Positions 7,507 through 16,264 are shown, numbered from the stretch's first letter. The stretch is 64,000 nucleotides of DNA from Pseudoflavonifractor sp050943825 (GCF_050943825.1 NZ_JBMNPX010000003.1:62001-126000), one strand, 5' to 3'. The notes: generated from the sequence alone by a model not told the origin. Made by a program: numbers and translations.

Positions 7507-8619
7507 ATGAAATTCACCTGTGAGAAGGCCCTGCTCCAGTCCGCCATCTCCACCTCCAGCCGGGCCGTCTCCCCCAAGAGCTCCATTCCCGCTCTGGAGG
7601 GCATCCTGCTGGAGGCCGGCAGCGAGCTGCGCCTCACCGGCTATAACCTGGAGACCGGCATCCGTACCATTGTCCCCGCCGATATCCAGAGCCAGGGCTC
7701 CCTGGTGCTCTCCGCCCGCCTCTTCGGTGAGATCATCCGCAAGCTGCCCGACGACACCGTCATCTTCACCGCCGAGAACTATATGGTCAACATCAAGTGC
7801 GGCATGAGCGAGTTCAACATCCTGGGCACCGACCCGGAGGAGTTCCCCGAGCTGCCCACCGTGGAGTATCAGAACTCCTTTGTCATTACCCAGGAGCGGC
7901 TCAAGGCCATGATCGGCCAGACCCTCTTCGCCGTCAGCGACAACGAGAGCCGCCCCATCCATACCGGCTCCCTCTTCGAGGTGGACGAGAACGGCCTGAC
8001 CGTGGTGTCTGTGGACGGCTACCGGCTGGCTCTGCGCCACGAGCCCATCGACAAGAAGGAGGGCGAGGCCTCCTTCTCCTTCGTGGTGCCCGGCGCCGCC
8101 CTCAGCGAGGTGGAGAAAATCTGCTCCCAGGTGGACGAGCCCGCCTCGGTCACCCAGGGCGCCCGCCACGTCATGTTCAAGGTGGGCGACACCATGCTGG
8201 TGGCCCGCCGTCTGGAGGGCGAGTTCCTGGCCTACCGCCAGGCCGTGCCCCGCAACAACCCCATCCACATCGAGGGCGACACCCGGGCCCTGCTGGCCTC
8301 CATCGACCGCGTCTCCCTCATTATCAGCGACAAGCTCAAGAGCCCCCTGCGCTGCATCTTTGAGGAGAACCTGCTGAAAATCTCCACCAAGACCGCCATC
8401 GGCGACGCCCGGGACGAGTGCCCCGTGTCCGGCGACGGCAAGGGCCTGGAGATCGGCTTCAACAACAAGTACCTGATGGACGCCCTCAAGGCCGCTCCCG
8501 CCGACCGGGTCCGGCTGGAGCTGTCCACCGGCGTGTCCCCCTGTGTTATCCTGCCCGACGACGGGGGCGACAACTTCCTCTATATGGTGCTGCCCGTCCG
8601 GCTGAAGGCGGGCGAATAA
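7507..8619 (+). CDS. dnaN: DNA polymerase III beta sliding clamp
   Basis: A 370-residue ring-forming clamp that tethers DNA polymerase III to DNA. It has the normal length and the three-domain layout, starting MKFTCEKALLQSAISTSSRA and ending with VSPCVILPDDG and FLYMVLPVRL, the usual clamp C-terminus. GGAGG precedes the ATG. Three nucleotides after its stop the next gene starts with GTG, so the dnaN-thioesterase-yaaA-recF genes form a tight operon. Confidence 0.97.
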   Translation: MKFTCEKALLQSAISTSSRAVSPKSSIPALEGILLEAGSELRLTGYNLETGIRTIVPADIQSQGSLVLSARLFGEIIRKLPDDTVIFTAENYMVNIKCGMSEFNILGTDPEEFPELPTVEYQNSFVITQERLKAMIGQTLFAVSDNESRPIHTGSLFEVDENGLTVVSVDGYRLALRHEPIDKKEGEASFSFVVPGAALSEVEKICSQVDEPASVTQGARHVMFKVGDTMLVARRLEGEFLAYRQAVPRNNPIHIEGDTRALLASIDRVSLIISDKLKSPLRCIFEENLLKISTKTAIGDARDECPVSGDGKGLEIGFNNKYLMDALKAAPADRVRLELSTGVSPCVILPDDGGDNFLYMVLPVRLKAGE

Positions 8620-8621
8620 CC

Positions 8622-9083
8622 GTGGAACCTGTTGCAATCAAGCCCTACCTGAGAAAGGTCCAGTTCTACGAGACCGACGGCATGGGCATCGTCCACCACG
8701 CCAACTACATCTACTGGATGGAGGAGGCCCGCACCGATTTGATGGACCAGCTGGGCTGGGGGTACGACAAGGCGGTGGAGGCGGGCATCGACTTCGCCCT
8801 CACCGAGGTCAACTGCAAGTACCGGTCCATGACCCCCTTCGGGGAGACGGTGGCCATTGCCGTCACCGTCTCCAGGCTCACCCCCGCCCGGGTGGACCTG
8901 CACTACGATATCACCAGCACCGCCGACGGCACCCTCCGGGCGGAGGGAGAGAGCAGACACTTTTTCTATGACCGGGCCAAGGGGGCCCCAGTGGCCCTGA
9001 AAAAGGCGCTGCCTGAGGTGTACGAGCGCCTGGCCGCCCTGCTGGGCCACCCGGAAGAGAGGAAAGACAATGGAAAAGCATGA
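8622..9083 (+). CDS. Hot-dog fold acyl-CoA thioesterase, YbgC/4HBT family
   Basis: A 153-residue single hot-dog domain. The motif YETDGMGIVHHANYIYWMEEAR (about 17-38) is the 4-hydroxybenzoyl-CoA/YbgC thioesterase signature with the catalytic Asp and the HHANY helix start. The substrate cannot be told from sequence; short- to medium-chain acyl-CoA is likely. Start GTG 8622 lies just after the dnaN stop and gives the usual length. The 3' end overlaps yaaA by 14 bp. It is not a standard member of the dnaN-recF operon in Bacillus, so its place here is lineage-specific. Confidence 0.88.
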   Translation: MEPVAIKPYLRKVQFYETDGMGIVHHANYIYWMEEARTDLMDQLGWGYDKAVEAGIDFALTEVNCKYRSMTPFGETVAIAVTVSRLTPARVDLHYDITSTADGTLRAEGESRHFFYDRAKGAPVALKKALPEVYERLAALLGHPEERKDNGKA

Positions 9084-9282
9084 AGTGAAGATTACCACCG
9101 AGTTCATCAAGCTGGAGGGACTGCTCAAGTTCTCCGGCGTGGCCGAGACCGGCGGTGAGGCCAAGAACATCATCCAGGCCGGCGACGTGTCCGTCAACGG
9201 CGAGGTGTGCACCATGCGGGGCAAGAAGGTCCGTCCCGGCGACGTGGTCACCCTGCCCGGCCTGGAGCTGACCGTGGTATGA
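9070..9282 (+). CDS. yaaA: S4-domain RNA-binding protein YaaA
   Basis: A 70-residue S4-like protein: FIKLEGLLKFSGVAETGGEAK, then IIQAGDVSVNGEVCTMRGKKVRPGD, the RNA-binding S4 core. The small YaaA family sits between dnaN and recF throughout Firmicutes and has been linked to ribosome assembly; its exact role is unclear. Its stop overlaps recF as ATGA. Confidence 0.93.
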   Translation: MEKHEVKITTEFIKLEGLLKFSGVAETGGEAKNIIQAGDVSVNGEVCTMRGKKVRPGDVVTLPGLELTVV

Positions 9283-10382
9283 TAGTAAAGTCCATTACCC
9301 TGGACTTTTTCCGCAACTACCCCCACCTGGAGACTACCTTTTCCCCTGACGTCAACGTCATCTGCGGGGAGAACGCCCAGGGCAAGACCAACCTGCTGGA
9401 GGCCATCGGTTACCTGTCCACCGCCTCCAGCCGCCGGGCCCGGTACGACCGGGAGCTGATTCAGTTCGGCGTGGACCACGCCTTTGTGAAGGCGGAGGTC
9501 TTTTCCCGGGAAAGGGACTTCACCCTGGAGGCCAGGCTGGGCCGGAACACCCGGCGGCAGCTGCTGTCCAATGGCGTGAGGCTGAAAACCGCCGGTGAGC
9601 TGGCGGGGGTGCTCAATACCGTGTTCTTCTGCCCGGAGGATTTGATGCTCATCCGGGAGGGGGCGGCGGAGCGCCGCCGGTTCCTGGACGAGTGCATCTG
9701 CCAGCTGCGGCCCCGGTACGCCGCAGCCCTGGCTGAGTACCGCCGCCTCCACGAGCAGAAGACCCGTATCCTGCGGGACTGGGAGGAGAAGCCCTCCCTG
9801 CTGGATACGCTGGACGACTTCAATTTGAGAATGGCCCAGACCGGCGCCATCCTCATCCACTACCGGGCCCACTTTGTCCGCCGCCTGCGGGAGACCGCGC
9901 CGACCATCCACCGGGAGTTTTCCGGCGGCCGGGAGGAGCTGGGGCTGAAATACGAGACGGTGAGCACGGTGACCGACCCGGAAGGGGGCGTGAAGGACAT
10001 TCTGTCCGCCCTCATCGCCCACCAGGAGAGCCACCGGCGGGCGGAGCTGGAATCCCGTCAGTGCCTGTCCGGGCCGCATAAGGACGATTTGACCGTGGAG
10101 CTGGGGGGCGTGGCCGCCCGGCAGTTTGCCTCCCAGGGGCAGACCCGTACAGCGGCATTGTCCCTCAAGCTGGCTGCCCGTGAGATTTTTTACGGCGACA
10201 CCGGCGAGTGGCCCGTGCTGCTGCTGGACGACGTGCTCTCTGAGCTGGACCAGCGGCGGCAGAGCTTCGTGCTCAACCGCATCAAGGGCGGACAGGTGTT
10301 CATCACCTGCTGCGAGGACGAAAAGCTGGAGCATCTGGAGGGCGGCAAGGTGCTGCGCATCCATAACGGCGCGCTGGTGTGA
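9279..10382 (+). CDS. recF: DNA recombination and repair protein RecF
   Basis: A 367-residue SMC-like ATPase that with RecO and RecR loads RecA at gaps. Walker A GENAQGKTN (about 30-38), the ABC signature CLSGPHKDDL (about 262-271) and Walker B VLLLDDVLSELD (about 312-323) are intact. ATG 9279 overlaps the yaaA stop by 4 bp and starts the typical MIVKSITLDFFRNY. A structured repeat begins directly at its stop. Confidence 0.96.
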   Translation: MIVKSITLDFFRNYPHLETTFSPDVNVICGENAQGKTNLLEAIGYLSTASSRRARYDRELIQFGVDHAFVKAEVFSRERDFTLEARLGRNTRRQLLSNGVRLKTAGELAGVLNTVFFCPEDLMLIREGAAERRRFLDECICQLRPRYAAALAEYRRLHEQKTRILRDWEEKPSLLDTLDDFNLRMAQTGAILIHYRAHFVRRLRETAPTIHREFSGGREELGLKYETVSTVTDPEGGVKDILSALIAHQESHRRAELESRQCLSGPHKDDLTVELGGVAARQFASQGQTRTAALSLKLAAREIFYGDTGEWPVLLLDDVLSELDQRRQSFVLNRIKGGQVFITCCEDEKLEHLEGGKVLRIHNGALV

Positions 10383-10684
10383 GCAGAACCTGAAACACGG
10401 CGCAAAGACTGTGTGCGGCATTGAGAAAAGTTGTTGAATTGCAGAGACTTTCAAGTCTGGTCGGGTAACGCTGCTCGGGCAGAGGAGTAACGACGCCAAA
10501 CAGCCGAACCGGCAAGCAACTGCTTTCAAATACGGCGGCTGCTTGAACCCCACCGCCGCCGGACGTACTCCGAAAGGGGTCCGGGGAAACGGGGGCATTT
10601 GGCCCTGAAAGGGCCCTCTGCCCCTGTGTCCCCGGCGGCTTTTGGGTACTTTTCGCCGGAGAAAAGTACTCCGTCGGAGACCGC
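10383..10684 (+). repeat. Dispersed structured repeat, copy A
   Basis: About 300 bp, also found at 28700-29025, 36608-37042 (both inverted) and 39543-39846. Ordered features: a GCGGCATTGAG block; a TTTCAAGTCTGG...GGTAACGCTGCTCGGGCAGAGG block; GCCGAACCGGCAAGCAAC; a long stem CCGGGGAAACGGGGGC / GCCCCTGTGTCCCCGG around GGCCCT-GAA-AGGGCC; and a hairpin GGGTACTTTTC / GAAAAGTACT. It starts immediately at the recF stop. The 410-bp gap holds nothing else but a short GC-rich hairpin (about 10725-10760) before the next gene. I do not recognise the family. Confidence 0.85.
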
Positions 10685-10792
10685 CCCCCGCAGGTTCTGA
10701 GCAAATTGGCGGTCTTCCCCTCATCCGCCCCCTTCGGGGGCACCTTCCCCCAGGGGAAGGCTTTGAAAACCCCACAAAAGGAGGTTTCCGGC

Positions 10793-11140
10793 ATGTTCCA
10801 TCTGCTTCTGGCAGCCCCAGTACTGGCAGTGTACGGCGCTGCGGCCATCTTCGTGCTGTCCCTCCCCTTCTGGGTGGGCGGCCTGCTCCAGCTGGTGCTC
10901 ACCGTGTTCTGCCGGAAAAAGCCGGTGTATGCCATCCCGGCGGTGCTGGGCGTGGCTGGGGTGATTGCCTCTGCCGTGAAGCTGGTTCCCTCCGTGGGCG
11001 TCGGCCCGGTGGCGGTGTACTGGCTGCTGTATTTCGTGGAGCTGCTGCTGATTTTCCTGGTGGTCTACAACATCAAACGTGCCGTTTTGGGCCTGATAGC
11101 CAAGAAAAAGGCAAGTACAGACGCCAAAAACGGCGGATAA
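10793..11140 (+). CDS. Small membrane protein, unknown
   Basis: 115 residues with three or four hydrophobic segments (about 3-33, 44-60, 68-92) and a basic C-terminus (KKKASTDAKNGG). No family recognised. ATG 10793 follows AAAGGAGG; the open frame extends further upstream but into the repeat. It begins a run of small genes between recF and gyrB that the classical operon lacks apart from remB. Confidence 0.75.
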   Translation: MFHLLLAAPVLAVYGAAAIFVLSLPFWVGGLLQLVLTVFCRKKPVYAIPAVLGVAGVIASAVKLVPSVGVGPVAVYWLLYFVELLLIFLVVYNIKRAVLGLIAKKKASTDAKNGG

Positions 11141-11149
11141 GGGAGCGCT

Positions 11150-11461
11150 ATGCCCATTTTAATTCTGTTCTGCCTGCTGCCGCTGGCCCTGGGTGCTGCG
11201 GCGGAGTATGCGGCTTACCGCTTCGCCCGGCGGAAGCTGTGGCGGTGGGCGCCGCCCCTGGTGTGCCTGGCGGTGACGCTCTCGGTGCTGGCCGCCCGGT
11301 TCTTCGGCTGGTCGGACACCGGCGGCGCGCCCCTGGAGACCCTGCTCTTTGTGCCCGGCCTGCCGGCGGCGCTGGTGTTCCTGGGGCTGTACCTGGGGCG
11401 GCGGCTGTACAAGCGGCTGTGGGACCCCAGGGTCATTGACGACGACGGCAAAGGAGGTTGA
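11150..11461 (+). CDS. Small membrane protein, unknown
   Basis: 103 residues with two or three membrane segments: about 2-20 (ILILFCLLPLALGAAAEYAAY), 33-52 and 64-86. Polar C-terminus DPRVIDDDGKGG. A good GGGAG site precedes the ATG, 9 bp after the previous stop; remB follows 3 bp later, so co-transcription is very likely. No function can be given. Confidence 0.75.
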   Translation: MPILILFCLLPLALGAAAEYAAYRFARRKLWRWAPPLVCLAVTLSVLAARFFGWSDTGGAPLETLLFVPGLPAALVFLGLYLGRRLYKRLWDPRVIDDDGKGG

Positions 11462-11464
11462 GCC

Positions 11465-11728
11465 GTGTATCTGCATTTGGGACAGTCGGTGGTGGTGCCC
11501 TACCGGGACGTCATCGGCCTGTTTGACCTGGACAACACCTCCTCCTCCCACCTGACCCGGAAATTTCTGGAGCGGGCGGAGAAGGAGGGCAGGGTGGTGC
11601 CGGTTGGCGACGACATCCCCAAGTCCTTTGTGGTGTGCGGGGACAAGGGGCGGGGACAGACCGTCTACCTCTCCCAGATGGCCACCGCCACCCTGCTCCG
11701 CCGGGCGGAGAACAACAGCTTTGAGTGA
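11465..11728 (+). CDS. remB: Extracellular matrix regulator RemB (DUF370, YaaB)
   Basis: An 87-residue DUF370 protein. It opens with VYLHLGQSVVVPYRDVIGLFDLD, the RemB signature. In Bacillus yaaB/remB sits between recF and gyrB and contributes to matrix gene activation along with RemA, a DNA-binding arch-shaped protein. Position and sequence agree here. GTG 11465 is the start, with AAAGGAGG upstream. In this organism the target genes are unknown. Confidence 0.88.
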   Translation: MYLHLGQSVVVPYRDVIGLFDLDNTSSSHLTRKFLERAEKEGRVVPVGDDIPKSFVVCGDKGRGQTVYLSQMATATLLRRAENNSFE

Positions 11729-11768
11729 GGGGGGGCATCCCCCCAGCCCAGGGAAAGGAGTGAACAGC

Positions 11769-12191
11769 ATGGCATTGGACCCCATCAACTACCTGTGGAA
11801 GGACCGGAAGCGGATTCTGGGCCTGCCCATCACCTTTACCCGGTACCGGCTCAGCGAGGACCGGATTTTCCGGGAGACCGGCCTGTTCAACCTGAAGGAG
11901 GAGGAGGTGCTCCTCTACCGGGTGCGGGATTTGGAGCTGAAGCGGTCCCTGTTTCAGCGGATTTTCGGCGTGGGCACCGTGTGCGTCCACTCCTCGGACA
12001 AGACCACCCCGCACCTGGACCTGCTGAACATCAAGAACCCCAGGGAGGTCAAGGAGCTGCTTCACCGGCAGGTGGAGGAGATGAAGCTGTCCCGCCGGAT
12101 GCGCACCACCGAGCTGCTGGGCAGCGAGGAGGGCCAGGAGGGCGCGGACCCGGACGGCTTTATGGACGAGGACGATGACAGCCTGGAGTAA
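11769..12191 (+). CDS. Bacterial PH-domain-like protein (YdbS/bPH2-like)
   Basis: 140 residues. The segment GLPITFTRYRLSEDRIFRETGLFNLKEEEVLLYRVRDLELKRSLFQRIFGVGTVCV matches the bacterial PH-2 fold, where the strand-turn-strand after a Tyr-Arg pair and DLxxxRSxxQRxFGxGTV are typical. It lacks the membrane helices that usually precede this domain, so it is a soluble stand-alone copy. The tail is acidic (DPDGFMDEDDDSLE). ATG 11769 has AAAGGAG upstream. The role is unknown. Confidence 0.75.
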   Translation: MALDPINYLWKDRKRILGLPITFTRYRLSEDRIFRETGLFNLKEEEVLLYRVRDLELKRSLFQRIFGVGTVCVHSSDKTTPHLDLLNIKNPREVKELLHRQVEEMKLSRRMRTTELLGSEEGQEGADPDGFMDEDDDSLE

Positions 12192-12233
12192 CCCTCCGGC
12201 AGAGCCTCAAGAGAAAGAGATGGAGGCAGATAC

Positions 12234-13034
12234 ATGAAGCGGCTCTATTTGGCCCTTTTTCTTGGAATGACTCTGGTGCTGAGCGCCTGCGGCGCAGGAA
12301 ATCAGGCCGCCCCAGGCGGCCAGAGCAGCCCCACGCCCTCCCCTACGGCGGAGCTGTCCGAGGAGTCCGTACCCGCTGCCGCCCAGCCGGCGGAAAACCA
12401 GGCCCAGAAGGTGGCCCAGACCGACAGCGCGGATTACACCATTGAGCGTCAGGACCGGTCGGTGGCCAACAAGGACGGCTCCACGGCCCTGTCCTGGTAT
12501 TACGACCTGGTGCAGCTCACCGGGGACACGCCGGAGATTCAGGCCATCAACGACAGCCTGAACAGCCACTGTGACGAGTTTTTCGCCGACAACAGCGGGA
12601 ATCTCCCCCTGGAGAAGCGGGCCGACGACCTGTGGCTCAACACCATGGACGCGGCGGTCACCCAGAACGGGGACGGGCTGCTGAGTGTGTGTATGACCCG
12701 GACCTGGTACATGGGCGGCGTGGCCAATACGGATTATCTGGGCTATACCTATGACCTGGCCACCGGCGAGGAGCTGGGGCTGGCCGGCCTGACCAGCCAG
12801 GACCCCGACACCCTGGCCACCACCCTGCGGGAGATTGTAAAGGCCTACATGGCCGGACAGCCGGAGGCGGGCTGGTGGGATGACGCGGCGGATATGGTGG
12901 ACAGCCGCAGCCTGGAGGACATGATGTTCTGGGTGAACAGCGGGGAGATTGTGCTGTGCTTCTCCACCTACGACCTGTCCCCCGGGGCCTACGGCCCCGT
13001 CATCATCCCCACCGGGGTCATGGCCGAGCACTGA
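12234..13034 (+). CDS. Lipoprotein with DUF3298 (RsiV-like) domain
   Basis: 266 residues. Lipobox LVLSAC at 15-20 predicts a lipid anchor on Cys20. A Pro/Ser/Ala linker runs to about 70. The rest matches the DUF4163/DUF3298 architecture found in the anti-sigma factor RsiV and the deacetylase PdaC, with the typical ending FSTYDLSPGAYGPVIIPTG. There is no transmembrane anti-sigma part and no deacetylase domain, so it is a lone extracytoplasmic binding domain. Lysozyme or wall-fragment sensing is possible but unproven. Confidence 0.8.
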   Translation: MKRLYLALFLGMTLVLSACGAGNQAAPGGQSSPTPSPTAELSEESVPAAAQPAENQAQKVAQTDSADYTIERQDRSVANKDGSTALSWYYDLVQLTGDTPEIQAINDSLNSHCDEFFADNSGNLPLEKRADDLWLNTMDAAVTQNGDGLLSVCMTRTWYMGGVANTDYLGYTYDLATGEELGLAGLTSQDPDTLATTLREIVKAYMAGQPEAGWWDDAADMVDSRSLEDMMFWVNSGEIVLCFSTYDLSPGAYGPVIIPTGVMAEH

Positions 13035-13060
13035 ATAGATTGAAAACCAACAGCAGCTGC

Positions 13061-13105
13061 GTGTGGCGCGTGGGAGCGGACAAGGCCCGTTTCCAGGCGC
13101 CACAC
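13061..13105 (+). other. Inverted repeat in gyrB leader
   Basis: GTGTGGCGC (13061-13069) and GCGCCACAC (13097-13105), 9 bp perfect with a 27-nt loop, between the lipoprotein gene and gyrB. No T tract follows. It could be an mRNA structure that sets gyrB expression. Confidence 0.4.
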
Positions 13106-13134
13106 CCAGCGCGTAAGAACAAGCGGAGGTTATT

Positions 13135-15084
13135 ATGTCTGACGAGTTAGAACTGGAACAGAGCGCCACTCAGGTGGACCACGAGTACGGCGGCAGCGAG
13201 ATTCAGGTGCTGGAGGGCCTGGAGGCCGTGCGCAAGCGGCCCGGTATGTATATCGGCTCCACCTCCTCCTCGGGTCTGCACCATCTGGTGTACGAAATCG
13301 TGGACAACTCCATCGACGAGGCCCTGGCCGGCTACTGCGACCGTATCGACGTGGCCATTCTGGAGGGTGACATCATCTCCGTCACCGACAACGGCCGCGG
13401 CATCCCCGTGGATATCCAGCCCCAGACCGGCCTGCCCGCTCTGGAGGTGGTGTTCACCATCCTCCACGCCGGCGGCAAGTTCGGCGGCGGCGGCTACAAG
13501 GTGTCCGGCGGCCTGCACGGCGTGGGCGCCAGCGTGGTCAACGCCCTCTCCGAGTGGCTGGAGGTGCGCGTCTACAAGGACGGCAAAATCCACGAGATGA
13601 AGTTCTCCCGTGGCAAGGTCACCCAAAATATGACCATCGTGGGCGAGACCGACCGCCACGGCACCGAGGTGGTGTTCAAGCCCGACCCCGAGATGTTTGA
13701 GGACACGGTCTATGACTACGAAATCCTCCACACCCGCATGCGGGAGGAGGCCTTCCTCAACGCGGGACTGAAGATTGTCATTCAGGACCGCCGTCCCGGC
13801 ATGGAGCAGGAGGACACCATGCACTATGAGGGCGGTATCCGGGAGTTTGTGTCCTTCATCAACAAGAACAAGACCCCCATCCACGACGGCGTCATCTATA
13901 TGTCCGGCATGAAGGACGACTCCATCGCGGAGATTGCCCTGCAGTACACCGACACTTACAACGAGATTCTGGTGTCCTTCGCCAACAACGTCCACACCCC
14001 CGAGGGCGGCATGCACGAGACCGGCTTCAAGCAGGCCCTGACCAACGTGCTCAACGCCTACGGCAAGAAGATGAAAATCCTCAAGGACGAGGAGAAGGTG
14101 TCCGGCGAGGACTGCCGTGAGGGCCTCACCGCGGTCATCTCGGTGAAGCTGACCGAGGCCCAGTTCGAGGGCCAGACCAAGGCCAAGCTGGGCAACGCCC
14201 ACATCCGTACCCTGGTGAGCACCCTGGTCAGCGAGAAGCTGGAGGAGTTCCTGGAGGAGAATCCGGCGGTGGGCAAGGCCATCCTGGACAAGGCCCTCAC
14301 CGCCTCCCGTGCCCGTGAGGCCGCCCGGAAAGCCAGAGAGTCGGTGCGGCGCAAGACCGCCCTGGGCGGCGCCGCCATGCCCGACAAGCTGCGTGACTGC
14401 AACGAGGTCAACCCGGAGCTCACCGAGCTCTACATCGTCGAGGGCGATTCCGCAGGCGGCTCCGCCACCCAGGGCCGTGACTCCCGGTTCCAGGCCATCC
14501 TCCCCCTGTGGGGCAAGATGCTCAACGTGGAGAAGGCCCGTGCCGACAAGGTCTACGGCAACGACAAGCTCCAGCCCGTCATCACCGCCCTGGGCGCGGG
14601 CATCGGCGACGAGTTCGACGTGTCCAAGCTGCGCTATCACAAGGTCATCATCATGGCCGATGCCGACGTGGACGGCGCCCATATCCGTACCCTGCTGCTC
14701 ACCTTCTTCTTCCGCTTCATGCGGCCCCTCATTGAGAACGGCTATGTGTACTCCGCCGTGCCGCCCCTGTACAAGCTGACCCGGGGCAAGACCACCCGTG
14801 TGGCCTTCTCCGACGAGGAGCGCGACCAGGTCTCCGCCGAGCTGCGGGGCGACAACCCCAACGCCAAGGTGGACATCAGCCGCTTCAAGGGTCTGGGCGA
14901 GATGAACCCCCACGAGCTGTGGGAGACTACCATGGACCCGGAGAAGCGCACCCTGCGCCGCATTGAGCTGGACGACGCCGTGGCCGCCGACGCCACCTTC
15001 ACCATTCTCATGGGCGAGAAGGTGGAGCCCCGCAAGGAGTTCATTGAGAAGAACGCCAAGTACGCAGTGAATCTGGACTACTAA
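13135..15084 (+). CDS. gyrB: DNA gyrase subunit B
   Basis: A 649-residue GHKL ATPase and TOPRIM subunit of gyrase. ATP site: VYEIVDNSIDEALAG (about 52-66), DNGRGIPVD (about 84-92), GGLHGVGASVVNALS. TOPRIM: LYIVEGDSAGGSATQGRD (about 432-449) and the PLWGKMLNVEKAR segment; the metal-binding MADADVDGAHIRTLLLTFFFR is intact. The end NAKYAVNLDY is typical. Length is normal for Firmicutes GyrB. AAGCGGAGG precedes the ATG. Confidence 0.97.
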   Translation: MSDELELEQSATQVDHEYGGSEIQVLEGLEAVRKRPGMYIGSTSSSGLHHLVYEIVDNSIDEALAGYCDRIDVAILEGDIISVTDNGRGIPVDIQPQTGLPALEVVFTILHAGGKFGGGGYKVSGGLHGVGASVVNALSEWLEVRVYKDGKIHEMKFSRGKVTQNMTIVGETDRHGTEVVFKPDPEMFEDTVYDYEILHTRMREEAFLNAGLKIVIQDRRPGMEQEDTMHYEGGIREFVSFINKNKTPIHDGVIYMSGMKDDSIAEIALQYTDTYNEILVSFANNVHTPEGGMHETGFKQALTNVLNAYGKKMKILKDEEKVSGEDCREGLTAVISVKLTEAQFEGQTKAKLGNAHIRTLVSTLVSEKLEEFLEENPAVGKAILDKALTASRAREAARKARESVRRKTALGGAAMPDKLRDCNEVNPELTELYIVEGDSAGGSATQGRDSRFQAILPLWGKMLNVEKARADKVYGNDKLQPVITALGAGIGDEFDVSKLRYHKVIIMADADVDGAHIRTLLLTFFFRFMRPLIENGYVYSAVPPLYKLTRGKTTRVAFSDEERDQVSAELRGDNPNAKVDISRFKGLGEMNPHELWETTMDPEKRTLRRIELDDAVAADATFTILMGEKVEPRKEFIEKNAKYAVNLDY

Positions 15085-15095
15085 GGAGGTGGAGG

Positions 15096-15881
15096 ATGAA
15101 AAAACGCGCCCTTTTTGCTGCACTGGGGCTGACGTTGGCTCTTACAGCCTGTGCCGCGGAGCCTGGCGGGCCCGCTTCCTCCACTCCTGCGCCCGAATCC
15201 ACTCCCCCAGATGCCTCTGAACCCGCAGCGGCAGGGCCTGTTGTGGAAAAAGCCGGGGCCCGGCAGGCTTTTTCCGCCGCCCTGGAGCGGGTGCTCCGGG
15301 ATCGCATTTTGCCCGACGGAACGGATTACAGCGCCGGTGCCGAGCTGTATCCCAACACGGAGGAGAACCAGTTTGCCGTCTGCGATGTGGACGGGGACGG
15401 GGCGGAGGAGCTGATCCTGCTCTACAACAATATCATGATGGCCGGTGTCCGGGGATTTGTCTACTCCTGGGACGAGGAGACCGGAGCGGTGGGCGTCCAG
15501 CTGGAGGGGATGCCCAGGCTGGTGTTCTATGAGAGCGGGGCGGTTGAGTCCCTCGCGGCTCACAACCAGCGGATGATGAGCGGGACCTTCTGGCCCTATT
15601 CCATCTACCGCTATGACAGCTATCTGGACACCTATCTGGATGTGGGCTCGGTGTACGCCTGGAGCCGGGAGGCGCTGGAGAACGGCTACCCGGAGGAGGC
15701 CGATACCAGCGGCACCGGCACTGTGTACTATATCGCGACCGACGGAGGAGACAGCACGGAGCCCCTGGACGCCTCCGTCTACGAGGCGTGGCGCTATGTC
15801 TACGTGCGGGACGGTCGGCAGATCCAGCCGGAGTACCTGTCTCTGACCGAGGAGAACATCCGGTGTCTGCTGGAGGAGTAA
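15096..15881 (+). CDS. Lipoprotein, unknown (calcium-loop-like segment)
   Basis: 261 residues; lipobox LTAC with Cys18. A Pro/Ser/Ala linker runs to about 50. The body contains QFAVCDVDGDGAEELILLYNN (about 91-111), a pattern seen in secreted proteins with FG-GAP/EF-hand-like loops (DVDGDG). Aromatic residues are rich at about 165-185. It starts 11 bp after gyrB with GGAGG, so it is in the gyrB-gyrA operon. No function recognised. Confidence 0.7.
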   Translation: MKKRALFAALGLTLALTACAAEPGGPASSTPAPESTPPDASEPAAAGPVVEKAGARQAFSAALERVLRDRILPDGTDYSAGAELYPNTEENQFAVCDVDGDGAEELILLYNNIMMAGVRGFVYSWDEETGAVGVQLEGMPRLVFYESGAVESLAAHNQRMMSGTFWPYSIYRYDSYLDTYLDVGSVYAWSREALENGYPEEADTSGTGTVYYIATDGGDSTEPLDASVYEAWRYVYVRDGRQIQPEYLSLTEENIRCLLEE

Positions 15882-15926
15882 AGGCCCCGCCGTTCAAAAA
15901 GAGAATTCCACGCAAGGAGGAACACC

Positions 15927-16238
15927 ATGGAGCTGCTGTCCGCTCCCCTGCCCGGCACGGAGTCCGTCACACCGCCCTATGGCACCTCCCTGGCCCTGGC
16001 GCTGGTCCTGTTCCTGACCTTTGCCGCCCTCCAGGCCCTGCTGTGGGGCCGGGTGAGGCGGCTGTGGCTGCGGCTGGCGCCCCTGTGGCTGTCCGGCCTG
16101 CTGTGCCTGGTGTTCCTGCTGTGCGTCATCAACCTGTACCATCCCTATGAGACGGGATTTGCCCTGTTCTGCGCCCTGGCCTGCCTGCTGGGTTCCTTGG
16201 CGGGCGCGGCCTGCGGCTGGCTCAGAAGGAGAAAATGA
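15927..16238 (+). CDS. Small membrane protein, unknown
   Basis: 103 residues with three hydrophobic segments (about 16-36, 45-70 and 75-97) and a basic end (RRRK). AAGGAGG precedes the ATG, 26 bp before gyrA. It resembles the other small membrane proteins at 10793 and 11150 only in general character. Confidence 0.7.
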   Translation: MELLSAPLPGTESVTPPYGTSLALALVLFLTFAALQALLWGRVRRLWLRLAPLWLSGLLCLVFLLCVINLYHPYETGFALFCALACLLGSLAGAACGWLRRRK

Positions 16239-16264
16239 GCCTCTAACAAGGAGGAAATAGATTC

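Noticed and set aside
10383..10684. Open frames inside the 300-bp repeats with recurring peptides such as LKAVACRFG and SSVTRPDLK
   Set aside because: The reading frame shifts between copies and changes keep base pairing but not codons, so the repeats are not protein-coding.
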